From Sedimenticola sp. (GTDB taxonomy: Bacteria; Pseudomonadota; Gammaproteobacteria; Chromatiales; Chromatiaceae), in the NCBI GenBank assembly GCA_027038775.1, contig JALWGP010000427.1:1-6171 (forward strand): a DNA stretch of 6,171 nucleotides, read 5' to 3'. Under the pieces are notes generated by a model. It ran no database searches. It saw only the letters and a program-made list of their open reading frames with translations, and was not told where the DNA came from. The stretch's first letter is position 1. Every line of letters begins with the position of its first letter. This document shows, piece after piece, positions 1 to 6,171 of the stretch. Position numbers and translations under genes: made by a program.

Positions 1-473
1 AGCTGATCGAAAAGCTGGTGGCCGTCAACCGCGTGGCCAAGGTGGTCAAGGGCGGACGCCAGTTCGGTTTCTCCGCCCTGGTCGTGGTGGGGGACGGCGA
101 CGGCAGGGTGGGGTACGGCATGGGCAAGGCGAAGGAGGTTCCCATCGCCATCCAGAAGGCCATGGAGACCGCCAAGCGCAACATGCAGACCATCAAGCTG
201 GCCGGCGGTACCCTGCAGTATCCCATCATCGGCAAGCACGGCGCGGCCAAGGTCTACATGCAACCCGCCTCCGAGGGTACCGGCATCATCGCCGGCGGCG
301 CCATGCGCGCCATCTTCGAGGCCGTGGGCGTGCACAACGTGCTGGCCAAGTGCATCGGCTCCAACAACCCCATCAACGTCGTGCGCGCCACCATGAACGG
401 CCTGGTGCAGATGGCCAGCCCGGAAGAGGTGGCGGCCAAGCGCGGCAAGACTGTGGAAGAGATTACGGAGTAG
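1..473 (+). CDS. rpsE: 30S ribosomal protein S5, 5'-truncated by the window edge
   Basis: S5 is a small-subunit protein near the decoding centre that contributes to translational accuracy; its N-terminal loop lies next to the spectinomycin site. The frame is already open at the left edge, with the first full codon at position 3 reading [13 protein letters not shown]. This matches E. coli S5 from about residue 11, so roughly ten codons and the start are missing. The GTG at 18 is an internal valine, not the start. The visible 156 residues include the double-stranded RNA-binding-like N-terminal domain ([20 protein letters not shown]), the [17 protein letters not shown] segment, and [13 protein letters not shown] of the C-terminal domain. 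The protein ends in [13 protein letters not shown] with a TAG stop. rpmD follows after 4 bases. Identification is by direct recognition of family sequence. Confidence 0.97.
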   Translation, partial: LIEKLVAVNRVAKVVKGGRQFGFSALVVVGDGDGRVGYGMGKAKEVPIAIQKAMETAKRNMQTIKLAGGTLQYPIIGKHGAAKVYMQPASEGTGIIAGGAMRAIFEAVGVHNVLAKCIGSNNPINVVRATMNGLVQMASPEEVAAKRGKTVEEITE

Positions 474-477
474 GACC

Positions 478-669
478 GTGGCGGACAAGAAGATGATGAA
501 GGTGAAGCTGGTGCGCAGCATGAACGGCCGGCTCAAGAGTCACAAGGCCTGCGTGCGCGGCCTGGGGTTGCGTCGCATGCACCAGGTGGTGGAGGTGGAG
601 GACACCCCTGCGACCCGCGGCATGCTGAACAAGGTCTCCTACATGGTACAGCTGGTGGAGGAAGCTTAA
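478..669 (+). CDS. rpmD: 50S ribosomal protein L30
   Basis: L30 is a small globular protein of the large subunit. The product is 63 residues, slightly longer than the 59 of E. coli, with the extra residues at the N-terminus ([14 protein letters not shown]). The diagnostic core is [22 protein letters not shown] followed by the [10 protein letters not shown] end; both align with E. coli L30 without gaps. The start is GTG at 478. It is preferred because the E. coli-like MK.K..R strand begins just after it and GGAG at 467-470 lies 7 bases upstream, inside the end of rpsE. A GTG start in a ribosomal-protein gene is mildly unusual but not rare. The gene is translationally close-packed, with 4 bases to rpsE and 1 base to rplO. 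Confidence 0.96.
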   Translation: MADKKMMKVKLVRSMNGRLKSHKACVRGLGLRRMHQVVEVEDTPATRGMLNKVSYMVQLVEEA

Positions 670-670
670 G

Positions 671-1105
671 ATGCGCCTGAACACGCTCAAGCCGGCCGCC
701 GGCAGCAAGAAAGATCGCAAGCGCGTGGGCCGCGGCATCGGCAGCGGCCTGGGCAAGACCGCGGGTCGCGGCCACAAGGGTCAGAAGTCCCGTTCCGGTG
801 GTTTCCACAAGGTCGGCTTCGAGGGCGGCCAGATGCCGCTCCAGCGCCGCCTGCCCAAGGTGGGCTTCCGCTCGCGCAAGGCCAAGTACACCGCCGAGGT
901 GCGCCTGCATGAGCTGGACAAGGTGGGCGCCGAGGTGATCGACATGAACGTCCTTTACGAGGCGGACATCCTGCCGCGCACCATGAAGCGCGCCAAGGTG
1001 ATCCTCTCCGGCGAGATCACCCGCGCGGTGACCCTCAAGGGAATCGGCGCCACCAAGGGCGCCCGCGCCGCCATCGAGGCGGCCGGCGGCAAGGTGGAGG
1101 ACTGA
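671..1105 (+). CDS. rplO: 50S ribosomal protein L15
   Basis: L15 is a large-subunit assembly protein with an extended N-terminal tail that penetrates 23S rRNA. The product is 144 residues, the same as E. coli. Residues 1-60 form the basic, glycine-rich tail ([20 protein letters not shown], then SRSGG). The [17 protein letters not shown] motif follows, and the globular C-terminal part ends in [16 protein letters not shown]. The ATG at 671 is one base after the rpmD stop. GGAGGA at 657-662 lies 8 bases upstream within rpmD, so translation of the two genes is probably coupled. secY begins 7 bases after the stop, as in the E. coli spc operon. Confidence 0.97.
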   Translation: MRLNTLKPAAGSKKDRKRVGRGIGSGLGKTAGRGHKGQKSRSGGFHKVGFEGGQMPLQRRLPKVGFRSRKAKYTAEVRLHELDKVGAEVIDMNVLYEADILPRTMKRAKVILSGEITRAVTLKGIGATKGARAAIEAAGGKVED

Positions 1106-1112
1106 TCCGCCC

Positions 1113-2462
1113 ATGGCCCTCAACCCCTCGGCGGCCAGTGGTATCCAGCTTGGACAGCTGAAGGAGCTGCGTCAGCGCTTCCTGTTCCTGCTGGGTGCGC
1201 TGGTGGTGTTCCGCATCGGCACCTATATCCCCGTCCCCGGGGTGAACCCGGCTGCGCTGGCGGCGCTCTTCGACCAGCAGCAGGGCACCATCCTGGGCAT
1301 GTTCAACATGTTCTCGGGCGGGGCGCTGGAGCGGGCTTCCATCTTCGCCCTGGGGATCATGCCCTACATCTCGGCCTCCATCATCGTGCAGCTGATGACG
1401 GCGGTGATTCCCAAGCTGGAGCAGCTGAAGAAGGAGGGCGAGGCCGGCCGGCGCAAGATCACCCAGTACACCCGCTATGGCACCGTGGTGCTGGCCACCT
1501 TCCAGGCGGTGGGGATCTCGGTGGCGCTGCAGTCCCAGTCGGCCGGAGGCATGTCGATGGTGATGAACCCCGGCATGGGCTTCGTCTTCACCGCGGCCGT
1601 CTCCCTGGTCACCGGTACCATGTTCCTCATGTGGCTGGGCGAGCAGATCACCGAGCGGGGGCTGGGCAACGGCATCTCCATGATCATCTTCGCCGGCATC
1701 GTGGCGGGCCTGCCCGCCGCCTTCGGATCCGTGGCGGAGCTGGTGCGCAACGGCGAGATGAACGCCCTGTTCGCCCTCTTCCTGTTGCTGCTGGCGGTGG
1801 CGGTGACCGCTTTCGTGGTTTTCGTGGAACGGGGGCAGCGCCGCATCACCATCAACTACGCGAAGCGGCAGCAGGGACGGCGGCTGCTGGCGGCGCAGAG
1901 CAGCTTCCTGCCGCTGAAGCTGAACATGGCGGGGGTCATCCCGCCCATCTTCGCCTCCAGCATCATCCTGTTCCCCACCACCCTGGCCTCCTGGGCGGGG
2001 AACACGCCCAACATGCGCTGGCTGCAGGACATCGTCGCCAAGCTGTCGCCGGGTGAGCCGGTCTACGTGGCGCTCTATGCAGGGGCCATCATCTTCTTCT
2101 GCTTCTTCTACACCGCGCTGGTGTTCAACGCGCGGGAGACGGCGGACAATCTCAAGCGTTCCGGGGCCTTTATCCCCGGGATCCGCCCCGGGGAGCAGAC
2201 GGCGCGCTACATCGACGGGGTGATGACCCGTCTGACACTGGCGGGGGCCATCTACATCACCGCGGTGTGCCTGCTGCCGGAATTTCTCATCGTCGGCTGG
2301 AACGTGCCCTTCTATTTCGGTGGCACCTCCCTGCTGATCGTGGTGGTGGTGATCATGGATTTCATCGCCCAGGTGCAGTCCCACCTGATGTCGCACCAGT
2401 ACGAGGGGCTGATGAAGAAGGCAAATCTCAAGGGGCAGGGTGGCAGGGGCCTCATCGGCTGA
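1113..2462 (+). CDS. secY: Protein translocase subunit SecY
   Basis: SecY is the channel subunit of the SecYEG translocon. It moves unfolded proteins across, or inserts them into, the inner membrane with SecA or the ribosome. The product is 449 residues (E. coli 443). Ten hydrophobic segments are visible at roughly 22-40, 76-96, 122-140, 155-176, 186-204, 217-238, 272-293, 317-338, 373-392 and 401-419. The plug region is near 62-74 ([13 protein letters not shown]). The cytoplasmic C4 loop carries [20 protein letters not shown]. The C5 loop carries GIRPGEQTA, with Arg358 matching the conserved Arg357 of E. coli needed for SecA-driven export. The C-terminus has a short glycine-rich extension (GQGGRGLIG) beyond the usual KKANLKG end. 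GGAGGA at 1096-1101 lies 11 bases before the ATG, a slightly long spacing. The gene belongs to the spc operon and is followed by rpmJ. Confidence 0.98.
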   Translation: MALNPSAASGIQLGQLKELRQRFLFLLGALVVFRIGTYIPVPGVNPAALAALFDQQQGTILGMFNMFSGGALERASIFALGIMPYISASIIVQLMTAVIPKLEQLKKEGEAGRRKITQYTRYGTVVLATFQAVGISVALQSQSAGGMSMVMNPGMGFVFTAAVSLVTGTMFLMWLGEQITERGLGNGISMIIFAGIVAGLPAAFGSVAELVRNGEMNALFALFLLLLAVAVTAFVVFVERGQRRITINYAKRQQGRRLLAAQSSFLPLKLNMAGVIPPIFASSIILFPTTLASWAGNTPNMRWLQDIVAKLSPGEPVYVALYAGAIIFFCFFYTALVFNARETADNLKRSGAFIPGIRPGEQTARYIDGVMTRLTLAGAIYITAVCLLPEFLIVGWNVPFYFGGTSLLIVVVVIMDFIAQVQSHLMSHQYEGLMKKANLKGQGGRGLIG

Positions 2463-2496
2463 CCGCCTCCGGCCAGGGCAAACCAGGTAGAGAATC

Positions 2497-2610
2497 ATGA
2501 AAGTACGAGCTTCGGTCAAGAAAATGTGCCGCAACTGCAAGATCATCAAACGCAAGGGCGTGGTCCGCGTGATCTGCAAGGAGCCCAGGCACAAGCAACG
2601 GCAGGGCTGA
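2497..2610 (+). CDS. rpmJ: 50S ribosomal protein L36, zinc-binding (C+) form
   Basis: L36 is the smallest large-subunit protein and binds 23S rRNA late in assembly. The 37-residue product starts [20 protein letters not shown] and ends [11 protein letters not shown]. It keeps the zinc-ribbon ligands Cys11, Cys14, Cys27 and His32, so it is the C+ type rather than the cysteine-free paralogue (rpmJ2/ykgO type) used in zinc limitation. It is one residue shorter than E. coli L36, with a deletion just after Cys27. The start is the ATG at 2497, with a weak AGGTAGAG Shine-Dalgarno at 2485-2492. The gap to secY is 34 bases. rpmJ is the last gene of the spc operon here, as in E. coli; I see no terminator after it, so read-through into the alpha operon is likely. 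Confidence 0.96.
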   Translation: MKVRASVKKMCRNCKIIKRKGVVRVICKEPRHKQRQG

Positions 2611-2631
2611 TCGCCCGCCGGTGAAACGGTA

Positions 2632-2660
2632 TTGAAAGGTTTGAAATGACTGGCTATAAT
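2632..2660 (+). promoter_or_regulatory. Sigma70-type promoter of the alpha operon
   Basis: A -35 element TTGAAA (2632-2637, one mismatch to TTGACA) and a perfect -10 TATAAT (2655-2660) are separated by exactly 17 bases. The predicted start of transcription is near 2666-2668. The stretch between the -10 and the start (TCCGCG, 2661-2666) is GC-rich, a trait of promoters inhibited by ppGpp/DksA in the stringent response; that link is inference. The AT-rich stretch stands out in otherwise GC-rich sequence. No A/T-rich UP element is seen upstream. E. coli also has a separate promoter ahead of rpsM. Confidence 0.9.
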
Positions 2661-2666
2661 TCCGCG

Positions 2667-2714
2667 TTTCCTCGCGGCGATCGTGCCAGCAGTTGAGCAT
2701 CAGGAGAATACAGG
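2667..2714 (+). promoter_or_regulatory. Short alpha-operon leader with possible Shine-Dalgarno sequestration
   Basis: This is the predicted untranslated leader of rpsM, about 48 bases. The Shine-Dalgarno AGGAG (2702-2706) is 8 bases before the ATG. The leader's first six bases UUUCCU (2667-2672) can pair with AGGAGA (2702-2707), one of the six pairs being a G-U wobble, which would mask the ribosome site. Between them a small hairpin can form from GGCG (2676-2679) and UGCC (2684-2687). In E. coli this leader is roughly twice as long and forms a pseudoknot bound by S4, the product of rpsD in the same operon. I do not see that pseudoknot here. The regulatory role is inferred and depends on the exact transcription start. 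Confidence 0.4.
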
Positions 2715-3071
2715 ATGGCCCGCATAGCAGGCGTGAATATCCCGGACCGCAAGCACGCGGTCATCGCACTGACTTCGATCTACGGCATCGGCCGCTCGCG
2801 CGCGGCCAAGATCTGCGAGGCGGCAGGCGTTCCCCAGGACCGCAAGGTGATGGAGCTGAGCGAGGAAGAGGTGGATCGCCTGCGCGCCGAGGTGGCCAAG
2901 TACACCGTCGAGGGCGACCTGCGGCGGGAGATCTCCATGAACATCAAGCGCCTGATGGACCTGGGCTGCAACCGGGGCATCCGCCACCGCCGCGGCCTGC
3001 CGGTTCGCGGACAGCGCACCAAGACCAACGCGCGCACCCGCAAGGGCCCGCGCCGTCCCATCAAGCGTTAA
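2715..3071 (+). CDS. rpsM: 30S ribosomal protein S13
   Basis: S13 sits in the head of the small subunit, contacts the P-site tRNA through its C-terminal tail, and forms intersubunit bridges. The product is 118 residues, identical in length to E. coli. It begins [20 protein letters not shown], followed by a helix-turn segment with IYGIGRSRA (about 21-29) and the conserved [20 protein letters not shown] region (about 71-90). The basic tail is [20 protein letters not shown] and ends GPRRPIKR. The ATG at 2715 has AGGAG 8 bases upstream. This is the first gene of the alpha operon, directly downstream of the promoter at 2632-2660; the gap to rpsK is 31 bases. Confidence 0.98.
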   Translation: MARIAGVNIPDRKHAVIALTSIYGIGRSRAAKICEAAGVPQDRKVMELSEEEVDRLRAEVAKYTVEGDLRREISMNIKRLMDLGCNRGIRHRRGLPVRGQRTKTNARTRKGPRRPIKR

Positions 3072-3102
3072 CCGCAGTTGATCAGAGAACATAGGTAGAG
3101 GC

Positions 3103-3492
3103 ATGGCCAAGACCACCACCCGCACCAAGAAGAAGGTCAAGAAGACCGTGACCGATGGGATCGCGCATATCCATGCGTCGTTCAACAACACCATCATCAC
3201 CATCACCGACCGCCAGGGCAATGCCTTGTGCTGGGCCACTTCCGGCGGTTCCGGCTTCCGTGGCTCGCGCAAGAGCACGCCCTTCGCCGCCCAGGTGGCC
3301 GCGGACCGTGCCGGTCAGATGGCCAAGGAGTACGGCGTGAAGAATCTGGACGTGAACGTCAAGGGTCCCGGCCCCGGCCGTGACTCCGCCGTGCGGGCGC
3401 TGAACAACGCCGGCTTCAAGATCCTCAGTATCACCGATGTGACGCCCATCCCGCACAACGGTTGCCGTCCTCCCAAAAAACGTCGCGTATAA
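3103..3492 (+). CDS. rpsK: 30S ribosomal protein S11
   Basis: S11 lies on the platform of the small subunit, next to the mRNA exit region, and pairs with S6/S18 and S21. The product is 129 residues, the same as E. coli. After a basic N-terminus ([19 protein letters not shown]) come [40 protein letters not shown] and [16 protein letters not shown]. The C-terminus is [20 protein letters not shown]. Asn119-Gly120 in this tail is the site that becomes isoaspartate in E. coli S11, and it is kept here. A Shine-Dalgarno-like AGGTAGAGG lies at 3093-3101, with AGG 7 bases ahead of the ATG. rpsD follows after 18 bases. Confidence 0.98.
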   Translation: MAKTTTRTKKKVKKTVTDGIAHIHASFNNTIITITDRQGNALCWATSGGSGFRGSRKSTPFAAQVAADRAGQMAKEYGVKNLDVNVKGPGPGRDSAVRALNNAGFKILSITDVTPIPHNGCRPPKKRRV

Positions 3493-3510
3493 CACTGGAG
3501 TTAGAAGACC

Positions 3511-4131
3511 ATGGCCAGGTATCTCGGACCGAAATGCAAGCTGATGCGCCGCGAGGGTACGGATCTGTACCTCAAGAGCCGCGTGCGCTCCGTCGACTCC
3601 AAGTGCAAGATGGACAAGCTGCCGGGGCAGACCCAGGAGCGTCGCCGCCGTCTCTCCGACTACGGCGTGCAGCTGCGCGAGAAACAGAAGGTGCGTCGCC
3701 TCTACGGTGTGTTGGAGAAGCAGTTCCGCAACTACTACGCCGAGGCGGACCGCCAGAAGGGCCCCACTGGTGAGAACCTGCTGCAGCTGCTCGAGCGCCG
3801 TCTCGACAACGTGGTCTACCGCATGGGTTTCGGCTCCACCCGCAACGAGGCACGCCAGCTGGTGAGCCACAAGGCCATCGAGGTGAACGGCAAGGTGGTG
3901 AACATCCCCTCCTACCTGGTGAAGCCGGAGGATGTGATCACCGTGCGCGAGAAGGCGCGCAAGCAGGTGCGCATCCAGAACGCCCTGGCGCTGGCCGAGC
4001 AGTACGGCTTCCCCGACTGGGTGGAGGTGGACGTGAAGGGTATGAGCGGCACCTTCAAGCGCATTCCCGAGCGCGCCGATCTGCCTGCCGAGATCAACGA
4101 GCAGCTCATCGTCGAGCTCTATTCCAAGTAA
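3511..4131 (+). CDS. rpsD: 30S ribosomal protein S4
   Basis: S4 is a primary 16S rRNA-binding protein that starts assembly of the 5' domain and affects accuracy. In E. coli it is also the translational repressor of the alpha operon. The product is 206 residues, the E. coli length. The N-terminal part reads [20 protein letters not shown]. The S4 RNA-binding fold follows at about 96-156 ([34 protein letters not shown]). The end is [20 protein letters not shown] before ELYSK. Only Cys9 and Cys32 remain of the four N-terminal cysteines that bind zinc in some bacterial S4 proteins, so this is a zinc-free form. The segment after Cys32 ([15 protein letters not shown]) differs from E. coli PGQHGARKPRLSDYG. 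GGAG at 3497-3500 precedes the ATG by 10 bases. Confidence 0.98.
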   Translation: MARYLGPKCKLMRREGTDLYLKSRVRSVDSKCKMDKLPGQTQERRRRLSDYGVQLREKQKVRRLYGVLEKQFRNYYAEADRQKGPTGENLLQLLERRLDNVVYRMGFGSTRNEARQLVSHKAIEVNGKVVNIPSYLVKPEDVITVREKARKQVRIQNALALAEQYGFPDWVEVDVKGMSGTFKRIPERADLPAEINEQLIVELYSK

Positions 4132-4150
4132 GTTCAGGAAGGTACAGTTC

Positions 4151-5155
4151 ATGACGGACGCCGTCACAGAATTCCTCAAGCCCCGCATCGTCAACGTCGA
4201 GAAGCTCAACGGGCACCGCTCGAAGGTCTCTCTCGAGCCCCTGGAGCGCGGCTTCGGCCACACCCTGGGCAACGCCCTGCGCCGCATCCTGCTCTCCTCC
4301 ATGCCCGGCTGCGCCATCGTCGACGCCGAGATCGAAGGCGTGTTGCATGAGTACAGCGGCATCGAGGGGGTACAGGAGGACGTGCTGGAGATCCTCCTCA
4401 ACCTGAAGGGGGTCGCCATCATCATGGAGGACCGCGACGAGGCGGAACTGACCCTCGACGTGAAGGGGCCTGCCGTGGTCACCGCCGGTGACATCCAGCT
4501 CACCCACGGGGTGGAGGTGGTCAACGGCGACCACGTCATTGCCCACCTCACCGACAAGGGCGCCCTGAAGATGAAGCTCCGGGTGCGCCGCGGCCGCGGC
4601 TACGAGTCGGCCGCCGCCCGTGAGAGCGCTGCCGGCGAGGACCGTCCCATCGGCCACCTGCAGCTGGACGCCTCCTTCAGCCCGGTGCGCCGCGTCGCCT
4701 ACAGCGTGGAGGCGGCCCGCGTGGAACAGCGCACCGATCTCGATCGCCTGGTCATCGACATCGAGACCAACGGCACCATCGACCCGGAAGACGCCATCCG
4801 CCGCGCGGCCACCATCCTGCAGCAGCAGCTGGAGACCTTCGTCTACCTGGAGGAGACCGCGCCCGAGGCGGAGCCTGCGGCACAGCCCGAGGCGCCGGCC
4901 ATCGATCCCATCCTGCTGCGGCCGGTGGACGACCTGGAGCTCACCGTGCGCTCGGCCAACTGCCTCAAGGCGGAGAACATCTTCCTCATCGGCGATCTCA
5001 TCCAGCGTACCGAGGTGGAGCTGCTCAAGACACCCAACCTGGGCAAGAAGTCGCTCAACGAGATCAAGGACGTGCTGGCCACCCGCGGCCTCTCCCTGGG
5101 CGTGCGCTTGGAGAACTGGCCGCCGGAGAACATCCAGGAACTGGTGGCGAAGTAA
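4151..5155 (+). CDS. rpoA: DNA-directed RNA polymerase subunit alpha
   Basis: The alpha subunit dimerises to start core polymerase assembly, and its C-terminal domain binds promoter UP elements and activators. The product is 334 residues (E. coli 329). The N-terminal domain (about 1-235) contains [20 protein letters not shown], with Arg45 at the position of E. coli Arg45, and later [17 protein letters not shown] and [19 protein letters not shown] flexible linker at about 234-250 is rich in Ala, Pro and Glu and a few residues longer than in E. coli. The C-terminal domain starts near [20 protein letters not shown]. Arg267 and Asn270 match the DNA-contacting Arg265 and Asn268 of E. coli. The two helix-hairpin-helix strands of [20 protein letters not shown] are intact. 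AGGAAGG at 4136-4142 lies 8 bases before the ATG. It is coupled to rpsD by a 19-base gap. Confidence 0.99.
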   Translation: MTDAVTEFLKPRIVNVEKLNGHRSKVSLEPLERGFGHTLGNALRRILLSSMPGCAIVDAEIEGVLHEYSGIEGVQEDVLEILLNLKGVAIIMEDRDEAELTLDVKGPAVVTAGDIQLTHGVEVVNGDHVIAHLTDKGALKMKLRVRRGRGYESAAARESAAGEDRPIGHLQLDASFSPVRRVAYSVEAARVEQRTDLDRLVIDIETNGTIDPEDAIRRAATILQQQLETFVYLEETAPEAEPAAQPEAPAIDPILLRPVDDLELTVRSANCLKAENIFLIGDLIQRTEVELLKTPNLGKKSLNEIKDVLATRGLSLGVRLENWPPENIQELVAK

Positions 5156-5197
5156 TCGCCTTTTGTTGAACCCGAAACCCATTCAGGAAGTCGACCC

Positions 5198-5590
5198 ATG
5201 CGTCATCGCAAAGCCGGACGGCAATTGAACCGAAACAGCGCGCATCGCAAGGCGATGTTCCGCAACATGGCAGCCTCGCTCATCGAGCACGAGCTGATCA
5301 AGACCACCCTGCCCAAGGCCAAGGAGCTGCGGCGGGTGGCCGAGCCGCTGATCACCCTGGCCAAGGAGGACAGCGTGGCCCGCCGCCGCCTGGCCTTCGC
5401 CCGCCTGCGCAACGAGGCAGCCGTGGGCAAGCTCTTCAGCGAGCTGGGCCCCCGCTACCAGGACCGCCCCGGCGGCTACCTGCGAATCCTCAAGTGCGGC
5501 TACCGTCCCGGCGACAAGGCCCCCATGGCCTACGTGGAGCTGGTGGACCGTCCGGTGAGCGAGGATACCGAGGAGGTCTTCGAGGATTGA
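5198..5590 (+). CDS. rplQ: 50S ribosomal protein L17
   Basis: L17 is a large-subunit protein near the exit tunnel side. The product is 130 residues (E. coli 127). It opens with the hallmark [20 protein letters not shown], then [20 protein letters not shown] and [20 protein letters not shown], and ends the conserved part with [20 protein letters not shown] and YVELVDR. The last 13 residues form an acidic tail ([12 protein letters not shown]) that varies among species. AGGAAG at 5185-5190 lies 7 bases before the ATG. The 42-base gap to rpoA shows no hairpin or promoter, so rplQ is the last gene of the alpha transcript, ended by the terminator 28 bases downstream. Confidence 0.98.
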   Translation: MRHRKAGRQLNRNSAHRKAMFRNMAASLIEHELIKTTLPKAKELRRVAEPLITLAKEDSVARRRLAFARLRNEAAVGKLFSELGPRYQDRPGGYLRILKCGYRPGDKAPMAYVELVDRPVSEDTEEVFED

Positions 5591-5617
5591 TCGAGGCCCT
5601 CCTTCCCCGCCCCATCG

Positions 5618-5643
5618 AAAGCCGGGTCAGCACCCGGCTTTTT
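5618..5643 (+). terminator. Rho-independent terminator of the alpha operon
   Basis: A perfect inverted repeat pairs AAAGCCGGGT (5618-5627) with ACCCGGCTTT (5632-5641) around a 4-base loop CAGC. It runs into TTTTT at 5639-5643. The seven inner pairs are almost all G-C. The opposite strand has only three T after the stem, so the element acts mainly in the + direction. It sits 27 bases past the rplQ stop and separates the ribosomal operon from the gene at 5691. Confidence 0.95.
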
Positions 5644-5690
5644 GCTGTCTGCGGGGTGCCGATGGGGGTTCGGTCGGCAGGGGGCCGGTC

Positions 5691-6171
5691 ATGAAGCCTG
5701 CCCCGACGGCCTGGTTCTTCACCGATTTCGGCACCGAGGGCCCCTACCTCGCCCTCATGGAGAGCGCGTTGTTGGCGCACTGCCCCGGGGCCCGGATGGT
5801 CAACCTGATGGCCGACGCCCCCGCCTTCGCACCGCGGCCCGCTGCCCGGCTCCTCGCGGCCCTGCTGCCCTGGTTGCCGGAGGACGCGCTGGTGGTCGGG
5901 GTGGTGGATCCCGGCGTCGGAGGCCGGCGCCGGCCGCTGCTACTGGAGGCGGACGGGCGCCGCTTCATCGGGCCGGACAACGGCCTTTTCGCAGGCCCGA
6001 TCAACGGCGGGCGGGAGGTCCGTGCATGGGAGATCGACACCGCCGGCTTCCGGCTCTCGGCCAGCTTCCACGGTCGTGACCTGTTTGCGCCTGCCGCGGG
6101 CCGGCTGCTGGCGGGCGGGCGCCTGGGGGTGAATGAGACGGCTGTCGAGGGGCTGGAGGGACACGGCTGGC
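5691..6171 (+). CDS. SAM hydroxide adenosyltransferase (DUF62 family), 3'-truncated by the window edge
   Basis: Characterised members of this family split S-adenosylmethionine with water into adenosine and methionine; relatives are the SAM-dependent fluorinase and chlorinase. The frame is open from the ATG at 5691 to the right edge, 160 complete codons without a stop. Family motifs appear in order: FFTDFGTEGPYLALMESAL (9-27), VVDPGVGGRRRPL (71-83), IGPDNGLF (93-100) and FHGRDLFAPAAGRLLAGG (126-143). Asp73, Arg80 and His127 correspond to the Asp-Arg-His set described for the hydrolase members, and no long insertion typical of fluorinase is seen before PDNG. The usual histidine of the DxxH.IPP motif is replaced (NLMADAPAFAPRPAA, 38-52), as I recall for a proteobacterial subgroup. 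A G-rich Shine-Dalgarno AGGGGG lies at 5679-5684, 6 bases upstream. The gene follows the terminator and I find no clear promoter in the 47 bases between. The C-terminal domain is outside the window; the physiological role is unclear. Confidence 0.9.
   Translation, partial: MKPAPTAWFFTDFGTEGPYLALMESALLAHCPGARMVNLMADAPAFAPRPAARLLAALLPWLPEDALVVGVVDPGVGGRRRPLLLEADGRRFIGPDNGLFAGPINGGREVRAWEIDTAGFRLSASFHGRDLFAPAAGRLLAGGRLGVNETAVEGLEGHGW

Noticed and set aside
18..20. GTG at 18 as the start of rpsE
   Set aside because: The frame upstream to position 3 encodes LIEKL, which matches the E. coli S5 N-terminal region, so the true start lies before the window.
1035..2594. Long open frame on the - strand opposite secY (519 codons)
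   Set aside because: It lies wholly antisense to secY and rpmJ. Its translation is low-complexity (rich in His, Gln, Arg, Asp) and resembles no family. Such frames are common opposite GC-rich genes with strong third-position G/C bias.
2618..2629. Possible terminator hairpin after rpmJ (CCG ... CGG)
   Set aside because: The stem is only three pairs and no T-tract follows; it cannot act as an intrinsic terminator.
2641..2646. Second TTGAAA as an alternative -35 element
   Set aside because: It is only 8 bases from TATAAT, too close. The copy at 2632-2637 has the ideal 17-base spacing.
2651..2660. Extended -10 motif (TGn) at the alpha promoter
   Set aside because: The TG at 2651-2652 is two bases from TATAAT instead of one, so the spacing is off by one.
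3082..4557. Long open frame on the - strand opposite rpsK, rpsD and rpoA (491 codons)
   Set aside because: It is antisense to three confident genes, with no Shine-Dalgarno or family resemblance; a codon-bias shadow.
5642..6079. Closed 145-codon + strand frame overlapping the last gene
   Set aside because: Its translation is Arg/Gly/Pro-rich with no family match. The frame starting at 5691 carries clear DUF62 motifs and a Shine-Dalgarno, so this one is a shadow.

Overview
The window is a GC-rich segment, about two-thirds G+C by eye. It carries the distal half of the bacterial spc ribosomal-protein operon, the whole alpha operon, and the start of one unrelated gene. All genes lie on the + strand. 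Gene order and protein sequence match the gammaproteobacterial arrangement: rpsE, rpmD, rplO, secY, rpmJ, then rpsM, rpsK, rpsD, rpoA, rplQ. The proteins resemble their Escherichia coli counterparts closely, often over long stretches and at equal or near-equal length (S13 118, S11 129, S4 206, L15 144 residues). High G+C suggests a lineage such as the Chromatiales/Ectothiorhodospira group, but the genus cannot be fixed from this sequence.

Layout: positions 1-473 hold the 3' part of rpsE, whose start lies upstream of the window. rpmD (GTG start), rplO, secY and the 37-residue rpmJ follow with gaps of 4, 1, 7 and 34 bases, as expected for one transcript. Between rpmJ and rpsM is a 104-base gap containing a near-consensus sigma70 promoter (TTGAAA, 17 bases, TATAAT). 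It is followed by a GC-rich discriminator and a leader of about 48 bases. That leader is much shorter than the E. coli alpha-operon leader, and its 5' end can pair with the rpsM Shine-Dalgarno sequence. rpsM-rpsK-rpsD-rpoA-rplQ follow with gaps of 31, 18, 19 and 42 bases. A strong intrinsic terminator at 5618-5643 closes the operon.

Beyond the terminator, a reading frame opens at 5691 and runs off the window's right edge. It encodes the N-terminal domain of a SAM hydroxide adenosyltransferase (the DUF62 / SAM-dependent chlorinase-fluorinase fold). The Asp-Arg-His residues typical of the hydrolase members are visible.

The genes act together in translation and secretion. Six ribosomal proteins of the small and large subunits flank the SecYEG channel subunit and the RNA polymerase alpha subunit, so supply of ribosomes, translocons and polymerase is coupled. 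This is a housekeeping region and I see no undescribed system in it. The points most worth a second look are the alpha promoter with its unusual short leader, and the DUF62 gene placed directly after rplQ.
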